Shown: positions 41,655 to 52,199 of the stretch, one piece after another | Position numbering within the stretch: the stretch's first letter is position 1 | How the letters are laid out: every line of letters begins with the position of its first letter | From: Halobacillus andaensis | Lineage (GTDB): Bacteria; Bacillota; Bacilli; Bacillales; Halobacillaceae | Length of the DNA stretch: 64,000 nt | Assembly (NCBI RefSeq): GCF_014636475.1 | Contig: NZ_BMEL01000002.1 | Location: forward strand, 124,001 to 188,000 | Direction of reading: 5' to 3' | Made by a program: the position numbers and the translations under genes | Notes under the pieces: model-generated | Databases searched by the model: none | The model's input: the letters and a program-made list of their open reading frames with translations, nothing else | Told to the model about the DNA's origin: nothing

Positions 41655-43598
41655 TTATAACGCTTCTCTAATCACTTTTTTATAGTACAGCACAGACAGG
41701 ATTCCAAAGATCGAATACAGTGCGGTATACACACCCATCACGATAAACATCGGCGTCCAAATCTCCGTTCCAAAGAAGAACCAACCCGATTGAACGGCAA
41801 AATAACTGTGGATCAGGCCTATAATAAGCGGGATGCCAAAGTTAAACAATTGCTTGATTTGAATCCCTTTGACTAAATCATGACGCGTATATCCGAGCTT
41901 ACGCAAAATCGTATAGTTCGGCTGCTCTTCATCTCCCTCATCCATCTGCTTAAAGTAAAGGATGCAGCCGGAGGTAATGAGGAACGTTAACCCAAGAAAC
42001 CCGACGATGAACATAATCAGCCCCATATTCTGTTTTTGAAACTGAGTGGACGCATACTGAGAGTCGTTGCCGGCTTGCTCGCTCAGCTCCGTGCTCTGGA
42101 ACAGCTCATCAGCTTCCTCGATCGATGCACCTTCCTCTAACGTTAATCCGACAAATAAGTTGGAGCGGCCCTGCAGTTCCGGATCGGCTTGACTTTCGAT
42201 CCGTTTAAACACGCTGTCATCGACGATGGCTGTCGGAAGACCGTAAGTGAAAATGGAGGGCAGCACATCAATTTTTGAGATCCCCGTATACTTCTGATCA
42301 ATTTCTTCATCGCCATTTTTAATTTTAATCTCTCCTGAGTCAGCCAGTTTCATCAACTGATTCATGGCATCATTATAGCCGGCGAATTGTGTTTCTTTTT
42401 CACTAACGTCGATCTCTTCCACGCTTTCATCACTGACGATCGCCATTGTTGTCCAGCTTCCGTCAAAATTTAAATCTTCCATGGCAGCCCCGACAATATC
42501 CTCAATATAAACGTTGGCTCTTACTAACTCAGTCGTCTGCTTACTGTACTCGATTCCTTGTTCAGAAAGGGCTTCGCCGAATTCATCTGCATCTTCCGCA
42601 CTGATGAAGGTGAAGTCATCAGGGGACTGCCCCTCAGCTGTTTTTTCAGCAGAATAGTAAGAAATGTAGCTTAAAGATAACAGCCCAATGGCCAACGCTG
42701 AAACGGTCGTAATTATGGTAAGCAGCAGCGCGTTTGATTTCATACGGAACATGATGGAGGAAAGCGACAGCACTTCATTTACATTCAAGTAGCCGCCTTT
42801 ATTTTTCCTTATCACGTTTGAGATAAAACGTACCGATCCTTTATAGAAAAAATACGTTCCAATAATTACAGAGGCAAGAATGAAGATCATCGCTGCAAAT
42901 AAACTGTTGATGGACACAAAGTCTCCATCAAAAAGTTTGGAAGAAACATAATAGCCTGTGACAATCAAACCCATGCCGAGAACACCCATTACGATTTCCA
43001 TGATCGATAGCTTTTTCACACGGCTTTCCGTCGTTTGTTTCACGTGAAACAATGAAAGAATTGTCTGCCGTTTAATGAATACGTAATTTAACAGCATAAT
43101 CAGGACGTAAACACCGCCGAACACGAGCAGTGTTTGAACGAGTGCTTCGGTGGAGAAATTCAGCGAAGCTACATCCTCCACGCCGGTAATTTTAAATACA
43201 ATCATTGTCATTAATTTTGAAATCGAAAATCCTAATGCGATTCCGATCACCAGGGAGCCGAAGTACAAAATCAAATTCTCAGCACTTAACATATAAAAAA
43301 TCCGCTGCTTCGTCATCCCGATCAGCTGAAGCAGACCAATTTCCTTGCTGCGGCGTTTAATAAACAGTTTATTAGCATACACCAGAAAAACGGCGACAAT
43401 TGATACGAGCAGAATGGAAGACGCACGCAATGCAGCCGCACCACGAACTGTTCCCGTCGCCTCATCCATGGAAGGGTCATACTGCAGCGTCACAAAAGAA
43501 AAATAGAGAGCCACGCTGAAGATGAGCGCAAACACGTACAAATAATAGTTGGCGAGGTTCTTTTTCATATTACGAAAAATTAACTGATTAAAGCTCAT
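41655..43598 (-). CDS. bceB: BceB-type ABC transporter permease
   Basis: 647 residues with ten membrane helices and a large extracytoplasmic domain between helices 7 and 8 (about residues 315-535), the hallmark of BceB/VraG permeases. FtsX-like segments occur at about 60-170 and 540-640. The complex frees lipid II-cycle intermediates from antimicrobial peptides such as bacitracin and signals through the BceS-type kinase. The gene overlaps bceA by 11 nt. A perfect parS lies within the coding sequence at 43036-43051. Peptide specificity cannot be predicted. Confidence 0.88.
   Translation of the reverse strand: MSFNQLIFRNMKKNLANYYLYVFALIFSVALYFSFVTLQYDPSMDEATGTVRGAAALRASSILLVSIVAVFLVYANKLFIKRRSKEIGLLQLIGMTKQRIFYMLSAENLILYFGSLVIGIALGFSISKLMTMIVFKITGVEDVASLNFSTEALVQTLLVFGGVYVLIMLLNYVFIKRQTILSLFHVKQTTESRVKKLSIMEIVMGVLGMGLIVTGYYVSSKLFDGDFVSINSLFAAMIFILASVIIGTYFFYKGSVRFISNVIRKNKGGYLNVNEVLSLSSIMFRMKSNALLLTIITTVSALAIGLLSLSYISYYSAEKTAEGQSPDDFTFISAEDADEFGEALSEQGIEYSKQTTELVRANVYIEDIVGAAMEDLNFDGSWTTMAIVSDESVEEIDVSEKETQFAGYNDAMNQLMKLADSGEIKIKNGDEEIDQKYTGISKIDVLPSIFTYGLPTAIVDDSVFKRIESQADPELQGRSNLFVGLTLEEGASIEEADELFQSTELSEQAGNDSQYASTQFQKQNMGLIMFIVGFLGLTFLITSGCILYFKQMDEGDEEQPNYTILRKLGYTRHDLVKGIQIKQLFNFGIPLIIGLIHSYFAVQSGWFFFGTEIWTPMFIVMGVYTALYSIFGILSVLYYKKVIREAL
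43036..43051. promoter_or_regulatory. parS, second copy
   Basis: TGTTTCACGTGAAACA, identical to the site at 39666-39681 and 3.4 kb from it. It lies inside the bceB-type gene, where codons are constrained, so selection for the site is likely. Confidence 0.95.
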
Positions 43599-44349
43599 AC
43601 TGCACCCCGCCTAATACACCCTGAGTTTTCATGATGTCTTTCAGGAAGGTTTGGCGTGACTGCTCCCCTTTATTAAGCTGCGTGTAAATGTGTCCGTCCT
43701 TAATAAAAACGACGCGGCTGCTGTAGCTCGCAGCGACAGGGTCATGAGACACCATCACAATCGTAGCTTCCCGTTTATCATTTAAATCACTTATTTTTCT
43801 AAGCAGATTGGAAGCTGCCTTCGAATCAAGCGCCCCCGTCGGTTCATCGGCAAAAATAATGCTGGGATCATGAATGAACGCCCGCGCCGCTGACGTACGC
43901 TGCTTCTGCCCGCCGGAAATTTCATTCGGGTATTTATCAGCAATATCCTCAATCCCAAGCTCAGCTGCCACCGCCTGAAACTTCTCATTCGCTTCCTTTT
44001 TTGAAGCCTTCGTAATGGAGAGCGGCAGCAGAATGTTCTCCTTCACCGTCAACGTATCGAGCAGATTGTACTCCTGAAAAATAAACCCGAGATGATGCTT
44101 GCGAAATTCCGCCAGCTGTTTCTCCTTCTGACCCGTCAATTCCTTCCCTTCAATCGCAATCGTTCCCTCACTGACCCGGTCGATCGAAGAAAGCACATTA
44201 AGCAGCGTCGTTTTTCCAGAACCAGACGCCCCCATAATCGTGACAAACTCACCCTTTTCAATGCTCACATCAATCCCCTTTAACACCTCCTGCTTCGTAA
44301 ACTTGTTCCCATAGCTTTTATGAATTTTACTAGCCTCTAGAATATTCAT
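43588..44349 (-). CDS. bceA: BceA-type ABC transporter ATPase
   Basis: 253 residues: Walker [13 protein letters not shown] at about 38-49, Q-loop [14 protein letters not shown], signature [15 protein letters not shown] near 145, Walker [15 protein letters not shown] and H-loop VSHDP. This is the MacB/BceA subfamily. It powers the permease encoded next. Transcription probably starts in 44350-44448, where a BceR-like box is present. Confidence 0.92.
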   Translation of the reverse strand: MNILEASKIHKSYGNKFTKQEVLKGIDVSIEKGEFVTIMGASGSGKTTLLNVLSSIDRVSEGTIAIEGKELTGQKEKQLAEFRKHHLGFIFQEYNLLDTLTVKENILLPLSITKASKKEANEKFQAVAAELGIEDIADKYPNEISGGQKQRTSAARAFIHDPSIIFADEPTGALDSKAASNLLRKISDLNDKREATIVMVSHDPVAASYSSRVVFIKDGHIYTQLNKGEQSRQTFLKDIMKTQGVLGGVQYEL

Positions 44350-44436
44350 TCACGTACCCCCGTTCACTTGATAATTCCATTGTATAAGCTCTCGCCATCA
44401 GAGTCCTTTCATTGATCGAACAAAAAAGAAAAGCGA

Positions 44437-44452
44437 GTGACACTTTTGTCAC
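44437..44452 (-). promoter_or_regulatory. BceR-type response-regulator box
   Basis: GTGACA-CTTT-TGTCAC is an inverted repeat fitting the published TNACA-N4-TGTNA pattern for BceR-like regulators. It is about 90 nt upstream of bceA, overlapping the end of the kinase gene. Confidence 0.7.
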
Positions 44453-45456
44453 ACGCCTTGAATCTCGATGAACTCGTTCGCTTTTGGGAAGGTGAGGGTG
44501 AAGGTTGAGCCATGTCCAAGCTTCGATTGAACGTCTATACTGATCCGTAAGGGGGACGCTGCCTTTCTCGCTAAGTACAGACCCATACCCGTCGCGGCCT
44601 TATTTTCATGCTGACTGGTGGAAGTGAAGCCTTTATCAAAGATGCGGGGCAGGTCACGGGAATCAATGCCGCGTCCATGGTCACTGATGCTCAGGGTAGT
44701 CTGCCCGTTCTGCTCGCTGCTTGTAATGGTAATCTCAGACCCGTCTTTACTGTATTTCACAGCATTGGTCAGCAGCTGACGGATGATAAATCCGAGCCAC
44801 TTGGCATCACTGAGGACGGTAACAGCTGCGACATCAACGTCAAAGCCGATGCCTTTTTGCATACACCACGATCGCAGCATATTGATTTCGCTGAAAAGAA
44901 GAGGCTCCACTTCTACTTTTTCTACATATAGATCATTTTCAATGAACGGCATCCGCTTCTGGTGAAGCTGTTGATCCAGGAGTAAATGGACTCTCAGCCA
45001 CTCATGCGTCAATTGCGTTTGAAGCTGGCGGTCCTCGATCCGGTCTATGATTAAGTGCATCGCGGTAAGCGGCGTTTTGACTTCGTGAATCCAAGCGAGC
45101 AAGTCGTCTTTTTCCTGTTCCATTTGCGCATGAAGGGAAGAAGAGGTCTGTTGTAATGTCTCAATGGGCTCGGTAATGTTTTTTTCAACGATAGCTTCGA
45201 ACGGCCGGTTTGCCTCGGGCAGACTCGTCACGTCTAAGTCTTGCTCGCGTTCCTCAAGCTCCTTGAAAAAATGGATTTCACGGTGATAGCGAATGACGAA
45301 AAATATAAAGAAAATAACGGAGGAGAGGAAGATATAATACCCGATCGATGACAGCGGAACCGCTGGGTCAAGGTAGGCGATGAGCAAGGCGAGCAGCTGC
45401 AAGACGACAAAGAGAAGGATCCAGCTGCGGCGTTCCTTTATAAATACTCGAATCAT
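44449..45456 (-). CDS. bceS: BceS-type intramembrane-sensing histidine kinase
   Basis: 335 residues. Two N-terminal helices (about 11-28 and 37-56) with almost no extracytoplasmic loop, as in intramembrane-sensing kinases. The phosphoacceptor is His124 in LLAWIHEVKTPLT, and the ATPase domain has QLLTNAVKYSKDG (N box), SDHGRGIDSRDLPRIFDKGF (G1 and F boxes) and TGMGLYLARK (G2). It reads flux through the BceAB-type transporter. Overlaps the regulator gene by 4 nt. Confidence 0.9.
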   Translation of the reverse strand: MIRVFIKERRSWILLFVVLQLLALLIAYLDPAVPLSSIGYYIFLSSVIFFIFFVIRYHREIHFFKELEEREQDLDVTSLPEANRPFEAIVEKNITEPIETLQQTSSSLHAQMEQEKDDLLAWIHEVKTPLTAMHLIIDRIEDRQLQTQLTHEWLRVHLLLDQQLHQKRMPFIENDLYVEKVEVEPLLFSEINMLRSWCMQKGIGFDVDVAAVTVLSDAKWLGFIIRQLLTNAVKYSKDGSEITITSSEQNGQTTLSISDHGRGIDSRDLPRIFDKGFTSTSQHENKAATGMGLYLARKAASPLRISIDVQSKLGHGSTFTLTFPKANEFIEIQGV

Positions 45457-46154
45457 CGGCTCACCTGATCAATCGCTATGTAACCCTGCCCGACTTTCGT
45501 TTCAATCGCATTGCCAAGCGTAAGTTCTGCTAACTTTTTACGAAGACGATTAACGTTTACGGTCAGCGTATTGTCACTGACAAATCGATGATCATCCCAT
45601 AGTCGGTTCATCAAATCCTCCCGGCTGACGATCTGATTTTTCCGTTCGATTAACAGGCGCAAAATAAACATTTCATTCTTCGTCAGCTCGATCTCCCCTT
45701 GGTCATTTGTCACACGGCTGCGTTCAAAATCAATGGTTGCCCCAAGCCACGTCTTTAACTCCGGCGCTTCCGCACTATAGTTATACACCCGGCGAAGAAG
45801 GGCCTGGATTTTTGCAATTAAGACTTCAAAATGGAACGGTTTTTGGATAAAATCATCCGCGCCTAAGTTCATCGACATCACCATATCTGTGGGGTGATCG
45901 CGTGAAGAGAGGAAAATAATCGGCACATTGGAATGCTGCCGAATCATCCGGCACCAGTGGAAGCCATCAAACTTCGGAAGCTGAATATCGATAATGACGA
46001 GGTCAGGCTGAGCTTCTGTGAACGTATCCATTACTTTATGGAAATCATCGATGCCGACGACCTCGTACTCCCATTGGGAAAGGCGTTCTTTTATTTCAGT
46101 AAACAGAGACGTGTCATCTTCAATGAGCAAAATATTAAACAACGGAATCACCAC
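45453..46154 (-). CDS. bceR: BceR-type OmpR-family response regulator
   Basis: 233 residues: receiver domain about 6-120 with the acceptor Asp56 in LVIIDIQLPKFDG and Lys in IQKPFHFE; OmpR/PhoB winged helix about 135-228 (VSREDLMNRLWDDHRFVSDN, then TLTVNVNRLRKKLAE). It activates the bceAB genes. The start is GTG GTG at 46154; a TATAAT lies at 46168-46173 on the minus strand but no -35 is visible 17 nt further, where the 20-nt repeat array begins. Confidence 0.9.
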   Translation of the reverse strand: MVIPLFNILLIEDDTSLFTEIKERLSQWEYEVVGIDDFHKVMDTFTEAQPDLVIIDIQLPKFDGFHWCRMIRQHSNVPIIFLSSRDHPTDMVMSMNLGADDFIQKPFHFEVLIAKIQALLRRVYNYSAEAPELKTWLGATIDFERSRVTNDQGEIELTKNEMFILRLLIERKNQIVSREDLMNRLWDDHRFVSDNTLTVNVNRLRKKLAELTLGNAIETKVGQGYIAIDQVSR

Positions 46155-46200
46155 GCTTTCTATGGAAATTATAGCAAATTTATGGTGGATACGCGGGGAA

Positions 46201-46300
46201 GATTTCGCCGCGATTTTTTGAGATTGGCCGCGTTTTTACAAAAATAGCCGCGAAAATTACGATTTACCCGCGAATTTTCTCATTTCGCCGCGAATTTCCC
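46201..46300. repeat. Tandem array A: five 20-nt units with GCCGCG core
   Basis: The hexamer GCCGCG occurs at 46207, 46227, 46247 and 46287, with CCCGCG at 46267: an exact 20-nt period over five units. Each core is followed by a run of A or T and then variable bases. The array fills the divergent gap between the bceR-type gene and the thioesterase gene. It has no coding potential and no CRISPR-like spacers. See array B at 53661-53760. Confidence 0.9.
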
Positions 46301-46365
46301 CAACTGAAAAATAGTTGACGCTGTCCCCCCGCCCTTTTACAATCAAGTGAAAAAGGAATGAGCCT

Positions 46366-46764
46366 ATGTATAAAACCGTCATTGAACCGCGTGTCTCTGA
46401 AACCGATGGGGTGGGGCACATTAACAATACGGTCGTCCCTGTCTGGCTTGAAGCGGGGCGTAATCCATTGTTCAAGCTTTTCACCCCCGACGACAATTTC
46501 CACCATTGGAAGATGATTATTATCAATATGAATATTGATTTTAAAAGCCAAATTTACTTTGGCACGAATGTTGAGATTTGCACGTGGGTGGAGAAGGTCG
46601 GCAATTCGAGCCTCAAGCTGTATGAAGAGGTGTGGCAGAGCGATACGCTATGCGCTACAGGACACACCACATACGTAAATTTCAACGTAGAAAAGCAGGT
46701 GTCCGAGCGGATTCCAGACGATATACGCAGTGAGTTAGAAAATCATCTGTATGAGGAACACTAA
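46366..46764 (+). CDS. Hotdog-fold acyl-CoA thioesterase
   Basis: 132 residues. The 4-hydroxybenzoyl-CoA thioesterase-like pattern is VSETDGVGHINNTVVPVWLE (about 9-28), with the usual active-site Asp/His-Asn environment, then NIDFKSQIYFGTNVEI. It hydrolyses acyl-CoA or acyl-ACP thioesters; specificity unknown. SD AAGGAATG about 8 nt upstream. It starts 65 nt after repeat array A and ends at a terminator. Confidence 0.85.
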   Translation: MYKTVIEPRVSETDGVGHINNTVVPVWLEAGRNPLFKLFTPDDNFHHWKMIIINMNIDFKSQIYFGTNVEICTWVEKVGNSSLKLYEEVWQSDTLCATGHTTYVNFNVEKQVSERIPDDIRSELENHLYEEH

Positions 46765-46771
46765 AGGAGAG

Positions 46772-46803
46772 GAGCTGTCTTCGCGTGGAGACAGCTCTTT
46801 TTT
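46772..46803 (+). terminator. Terminator of the thioesterase gene
   Basis: GAGCTGTCT pairs with AGACAGCTC around a TCGCGTGG loop, followed by a T-run. Confidence 0.88.
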
Positions 46804-46805
46804 GC

Positions 46806-46855
46806 GTATCGTATCGCGATACGATACAGTCTGAATCACATATCGCCCGGCGATA
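46806..46855. repeat. CGATA-type palindromes
   Basis: A perfect 22-bp palindrome at 46806-46827 (half-site GTATCGTATCG followed by its complement) is followed by TATCGCCCGGCGATA at 46841-46855, a palindrome with a single central base. The motifs are those clustered around the MerR-like coiled-coil gene at 32.5-33.0 kb. Confidence 0.8.
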
Positions 46856-46946
46856 CGTAAGCGATGTATGCCGATCCTTAACTTAAATAACTGCATGAAA
46901 TCTTCCCTTCCGCAAAAGCTATGCAAAAGGAAATGGAGGGAAATCT

Positions 46947-47657
46947 ATGGCTGAGCATATAGAAGTAATTTTACGATCGATCGGAGCTTTTGTTCTTTTA
47001 TTAATAGGCGCTCGGATTTTAGGTAAACAAACGCTCTCTCAGATGACCATTTTTGACTTCATAGCCGCTATTTCCCTTGGTTCTATTGCAGCCAATTTAG
47101 CATTTAACCTATCGATTAAGAGCCACCATATCGGTTTATCTTTTATAATATTTGTGGCAGTCGCTTATTTTATTGCTTTCGTTTCCTTGAAAAATCGAAA
47201 GGCCAGGAAGTTTTTCGCCGGCGATCCAACGATCATCATTCAAAACGGGAAGATTCTCGAACATAATATGAAGAAAATGCGGTACACGTTAGATTATTTA
47301 AATCAACAATTACGGGAGAAAGACGTTTTTACTATTGAAGAAGTCCTTTTTGCCTTAATCGAGACGAATGGATCGTTAACTGTATTAAAGAAGCCACAGT
47401 TTAGAAGTGTGACCAAACAGGATATCGCTGCATTACTAACCCCTGAACAAAGGCTTCCGATCGAGCTTATTATGGATGGGGAGATTATCGAGAAGAATTT
47501 AACAGAAAACGAGCTGTCTCATTCTTGGCTGAACGCGGAACTGGCTAAACGTCAAGTCAGCATAAAGGAAGTGGTTTATGCGGTGTTAGCAGCGAACGGC
47601 AATGTTTACGTCGATACATATAATGACCATATTACATCTCCCATTGATCAAGAATAG
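46947..47657 (+). CDS. DUF421 (YetF/YcaP-type) membrane protein
   Basis: 236 residues with three membrane helices (about 9-29, 36-57, 63-80) and a cytoplasmic domain with FFAGDPTIIIQNGKILEHNM and FTIEEVLFALIETNGSLTVL. Same family as the protein encoded at 12397-13083. SD GGAGGG 8 nt upstream. Role unknown; Bacillaceae usually carry many copies. Confidence 0.85.
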   Translation: MAEHIEVILRSIGAFVLLLIGARILGKQTLSQMTIFDFIAAISLGSIAANLAFNLSIKSHHIGLSFIIFVAVAYFIAFVSLKNRKARKFFAGDPTIIIQNGKILEHNMKKMRYTLDYLNQQLREKDVFTIEEVLFALIETNGSLTVLKKPQFRSVTKQDIAALLTPEQRLPIELIMDGEIIEKNLTENELSHSWLNAELAKRQVSIKEVVYAVLAANGNVYVDTYNDHITSPIDQE

Positions 47658-47699
47658 GACTATGGCGATCATTGATTATTGAAAAAACTCTGCCTTTCT

Positions 47700-47772
47700 T
47701 TTGACCCGCCCCCTAGCTGAGAGGTTCAGCATTAGGGTCCACCAGCCTCTTTTCTGAGCGGCTTTTTTGTAA
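47700..47772 (+). other. Structured leader or terminator
   Basis: CCCTAGCTGA...TTCAGCATTAGGG can form a stem near 47711-47737, and AGCC...GGCT before a T6 run near 47754-47768 resembles a terminator. It sits between the DUF421 and cupin-fusion genes, so it may end the former or regulate the latter. I do not recognise a riboswitch class. Confidence 0.3.
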
Positions 47773-47850
47773 CGAGTCCCTTACGAAATACGTACATTCC
47801 TCCGCGTCATGCATAGGATAATTTTATAAATTTGTAAAGGACTGAGCGAT

Positions 47851-48714
47851 ATGTACAATAGGCCTAATTTCTCCTCTCCCCCTTATCACGCAAACACGGA
47901 GAGAAACAGCACTCAAATAGCGGATATCATACTTTCGGCCATTAAAAAAGAAGCGGCTTCTATTGATTTTTACCATCGATTAGCAAATGCAGCTCCCACT
48001 CCTCATCATAAGCACGATCTGATGGAAGCGGCAGCAAGTAAGCAGTATTTTGTCCAGCAATTAACGGATGAATATGTAAGGCAGACGGGAAGTCAGCCTG
48101 ACTACGACATCGAGCAGTTAACGTTTGAAACGTTTAGAGACGGATTGCAGAAAGCTTATGCTGCAGAACAATCGGCTTATGAAAGAGACCGGCAAAGCTA
48201 TGTACTTACCCAGCATCTCCCGGTTCGAGATGTGTTTTGGAACGCTTGTCATCATGGAGCCGCACTTGCGGAACGTTTGAGACAAATGGGCGATGACGAG
48301 GAAAGTATGGAATTAAAGGATTACGGAAGAGGTCCACTTGTCATCGATATTGATGCTGCCTCAAAAGAGAATGACACGTTCCGTACAGCTTTATGGACGG
48401 GAAAGCATTTACAGGTAACGCTGATGAGTATTGAACCAGGGAGTGATATCGGCTTAGAAGTGCATCCTGATGTGGATCAGTTTTTGCGGATTGAAGAAGG
48501 GGAAGGCTTTGTACAAATGGGGCCTCGTGAGAATCAGTTAGATTTCGAAGCGGAGGTTGAAGATGATTTTGCCATTATGGTTCCAGCAGGGATGTGGCAT
48601 AATTTAACCAATACTGGAGATACGCCGCTGAAGCTGTACACGATTTATGCGCCGCCTGAGCATCCATTCGGCACGGTTCATGAAACGAAAGAGGATGCGA
48701 TGGAAGCAGAATAA
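47851..48714 (+). CDS. Ferritin-like/cupin fusion protein
   Basis: 287 residues. Residues about 20-150 are helical and ferritin-like (IADIILSAIKKEAASIDFYHRLA; E and H spaced as in DUF-type ferritin folds, with a second ACHHGAALAERLRQM helix). Residues about 175-280 are a cupin barrel: LMSIEPGSDIGLEVHPDVDQFLRIEEGEG (given in parts: PGSDIGLEVHPDVDQFLRI) and PAGMWHNLTNTGDTPLKLYTIYAPPEHPFG carry the metal ligands H, E/Q, H. The cupin half is common in Firmicutes; the fusion is less usual. Substrate unknown. SD AAAGGA at 47836-47841. Confidence 0.75.
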   Translation: MYNRPNFSSPPYHANTERNSTQIADIILSAIKKEAASIDFYHRLANAAPTPHHKHDLMEAAASKQYFVQQLTDEYVRQTGSQPDYDIEQLTFETFRDGLQKAYAAEQSAYERDRQSYVLTQHLPVRDVFWNACHHGAALAERLRQMGDDEESMELKDYGRGPLVIDIDAASKENDTFRTALWTGKHLQVTLMSIEPGSDIGLEVHPDVDQFLRIEEGEGFVQMGPRENQLDFEAEVEDDFAIMVPAGMWHNLTNTGDTPLKLYTIYAPPEHPFGTVHETKEDAMEAE

Positions 48715-48729
48715 CAGATTCATACAAAT

Positions 48730-48770
48730 AAACCCGAATAAGAACGGTCCTTATTCGGGTTTGTTTTTTT
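48730..48770. terminator. Bidirectional terminator
   Basis: AAACCCGAATAAG pairs with CTTATTCGGGTTT, followed by G and seven T. It is shared by the cupin fusion and the convergent bglH-type gene. Confidence 0.9.
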
Positions 48771-48772
48771 AT

Positions 48773-50248
<1,476 letters not shown>

Positions 50249-52162
50249 TTATTTTACGACTGTCATTAGTTTTTGATTGAATATGCTTTGCTTAAGGTCT
50301 TCAATGATCACTTCTTCGTAAGCCCCGGCATTCGTAACGATGACCGGAGTGATCGTTTCGAGCCCATGTCCCCGAATGGCTTCTTCATCAAATTCAACAA
50401 GGATTTCTCCCTTTTTAAACACAGCCTCGTCTTCTACATGTAAGTTAAAAGGACTTCCGTCGAGTTTGACTGTATCGATTCCTATGTGCACGAGTAACTC
50501 AACTCCAGTCTCTGAACGTAACCCGATCGCATGCTTGGTAGGTGCGATCATGACGACGGTGCCATCAAATGGAGCATAAAGTTTATTTTCCGTCGGCTGA
50601 ATCGCGACTCCTTTACCCATCGCTCCTGAACTGAATACTTCATCGGGCACCTCTGAAAGCGGAATGACGTTACCGCTGAACGGAGCATCCACGACTTCTT
50701 CATTCACTTTTGCATCATCTACAGCCGCAGCAGTCTCGCCAGCCTGTCCTTGTTCCTCAACTAACGCTTCACTGCCAGCCTGTTTTGCTGTATCTTCTCC
50801 AAATCCGAAAATTTGAATGAGTACGACAGGAAGGACAATGGCGATCAGGGAGCCGATCACAATTCCCCATATTGACATCGGGTAGGCGCTGTCTATGCCG
50901 TTTACAATGGTTAATGGACCCGGCAGTCCGGCATAGGCAAAATAATACGGGTTAAAAAAGCTTGCCGTTATCGCACCGACGGCCCCTGCAATACATCCAA
51001 AAATAAACGGCTTTTTAAATCGCAGGTTGACCCCGTAAATCGCAGGTTCTGTAATCCCGAAGATCCCGGTTACTCCAGCCGATACACCGACTTTTTTCGT
51101 TTCCTGGCTTTTCGCCTTCAGGACGACCCCAAGAACGGCGCCAACCTGGGCAATAACCGCAATGGTCTGATACGCCTGGAAGGAATCGCGGCCGTACTGG
51201 TCAAAGTTAGCGAGCACCATTGGTGTAACGCCCCAGTGAACGCCGAAAATAACGAGCACCTGCCATAGCGATCCAATAATCGCTCCAGCCAGGGCTGGTG
51301 CATTTTCCGCTAAGAAATTGTAGCCGTTCGCAATCCCGTTGGCTCCTAATGTGGAAAGCGGACCGATTAATAGAATTGTTAACGGCACCATGACGACCAT
51401 ACAGATGAGCGGTACGAATAACGGACGTACGACTTCATTCATGTTTTTATTTAGAAACTTCTCAAGATAGGATAAGAGCCAGACTAAGAATAGCGGCGGC
51501 AGTACAGAAGAAGTGTACACCGTTTCTGATAATGCAATGCCGAGGAAAGAAATCGTTTCTCCTGAAGCAATCTGATCAGCCATTGCTGTCCACGTCGGAC
51601 TGACTAAAGCTGCACTACAGGCAACCGCAATATACGTGTTGACCTTAAAATGTTTCGCTGCGGTCATTGCAATAAAAATAGGTAAGAAGGTAAAGGGCGC
51701 CCATGAAATAAAGCTCAACACTTCATAGGTCCCTGTTTCCTGAAATCCGGAAAATAACAAATTAATTAAAATCAACGAGCCCTGAAGAATACCAGCAGCC
51801 GCTAAAATGTAAATAAAGGGAGCGAAAACGGCTGACATCGTAGCAATGACACGGTTGACGATCGTCCCTTGCTTTTCACTTTGATCATCGTCCCCCATGT
51901 CCATGTTTACCAGACTGGCAAATGCTTCGTAAACCTCACCTACATGCTGACCAATGACGACCTGGAACTGACCGTTGTTCTCTACAACCGTAATAACCCC
52001 GGGTAAAGACGTCACTTGTTCCTTGGCCTGCGGTTTCGATCGCTTAAGCACGAGTCGGAGCCGCGTGGCACACCGTGATACCTTAATGATGTTCTCTTCC
52101 CCGCCGACTGCCTCTAATATGTCCCCTGCAAGCTTAGAGTAATCTCTCACTTTTTTCGCCAA
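50249..52162 (-). CDS. bglP: BglP-type beta-glucoside PTS EIIBCA
   Basis: 637 residues: EIIB (1-85) with Cys31 in VSRCATRLRL, EIIC (about 105-455; ten helices, GITEPAIYGVNLRFKKPF loop), and EIIA (about 485-637) with His559 in LLVHIGIDTV. It imports and phosphorylates aryl-beta-glucosides. Its EIIA domain could also serve the EIIA-less TreP at 4.2 kb. Control appears to be by the divergent GntR-type gene through the palindrome in the promoter spacer, not by a LicT-type antiterminator; I see no RAT-terminator leader. Confidence 0.92.
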   Translation of the reverse strand: MAKKVRDYSKLAGDILEAVGGEENIIKVSRCATRLRLVLKRSKPQAKEQVTSLPGVITVVENNGQFQVVIGQHVGEVYEAFASLVNMDMGDDDQSEKQGTIVNRVIATMSAVFAPFIYILAAAGILQGSLILINLLFSGFQETGTYEVLSFISWAPFTFLPIFIAMTAAKHFKVNTYIAVACSAALVSPTWTAMADQIASGETISFLGIALSETVYTSSVLPPLFLVWLLSYLEKFLNKNMNEVVRPLFVPLICMVVMVPLTILLIGPLSTLGANGIANGYNFLAENAPALAGAIIGSLWQVLVIFGVHWGVTPMVLANFDQYGRDSFQAYQTIAVIAQVGAVLGVVLKAKSQETKKVGVSAGVTGIFGITEPAIYGVNLRFKKPFIFGCIAGAVGAITASFFNPYYFAYAGLPGPLTIVNGIDSAYPMSIWGIVIGSLIAIVLPVVLIQIFGFGEDTAKQAGSEALVEEQGQAGETAAAVDDAKVNEEVVDAPFSGNVIPLSEVPDEVFSSGAMGKGVAIQPTENKLYAPFDGTVVMIAPTKHAIGLRSETGVELLVHIGIDTVKLDGSPFNLHVEDEAVFKKGEILVEFDEEAIRGHGLETITPVIVTNAGAYEEVIIEDLKQSIFNQKLMTVVK

Positions 52163-52185
52163 ATGAAACCCTCCTTTTTAATTTG

Positions 52186-52199
52186 AGTATTCGCTTACA
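52186..52199 (-). promoter_or_regulatory. Possible cre box of bglP
   Basis: On the minus strand TGTAAGCGAATACT matches 12 of 14 cre positions and overlaps the end of the -10, fitting CcpA repression. Confidence 0.4.

Noticed and set aside
46201-46300. CRISPR array
   Set aside because: Units are 20 nt in total with cores of 6-8 nt; repeats and spacers are far too short and no cas genes are present.
47700-47772. Known riboswitch (for example manganese or SAM class)
   Set aside because: The conserved cores of those classes could not be found; listed only as a structured region.
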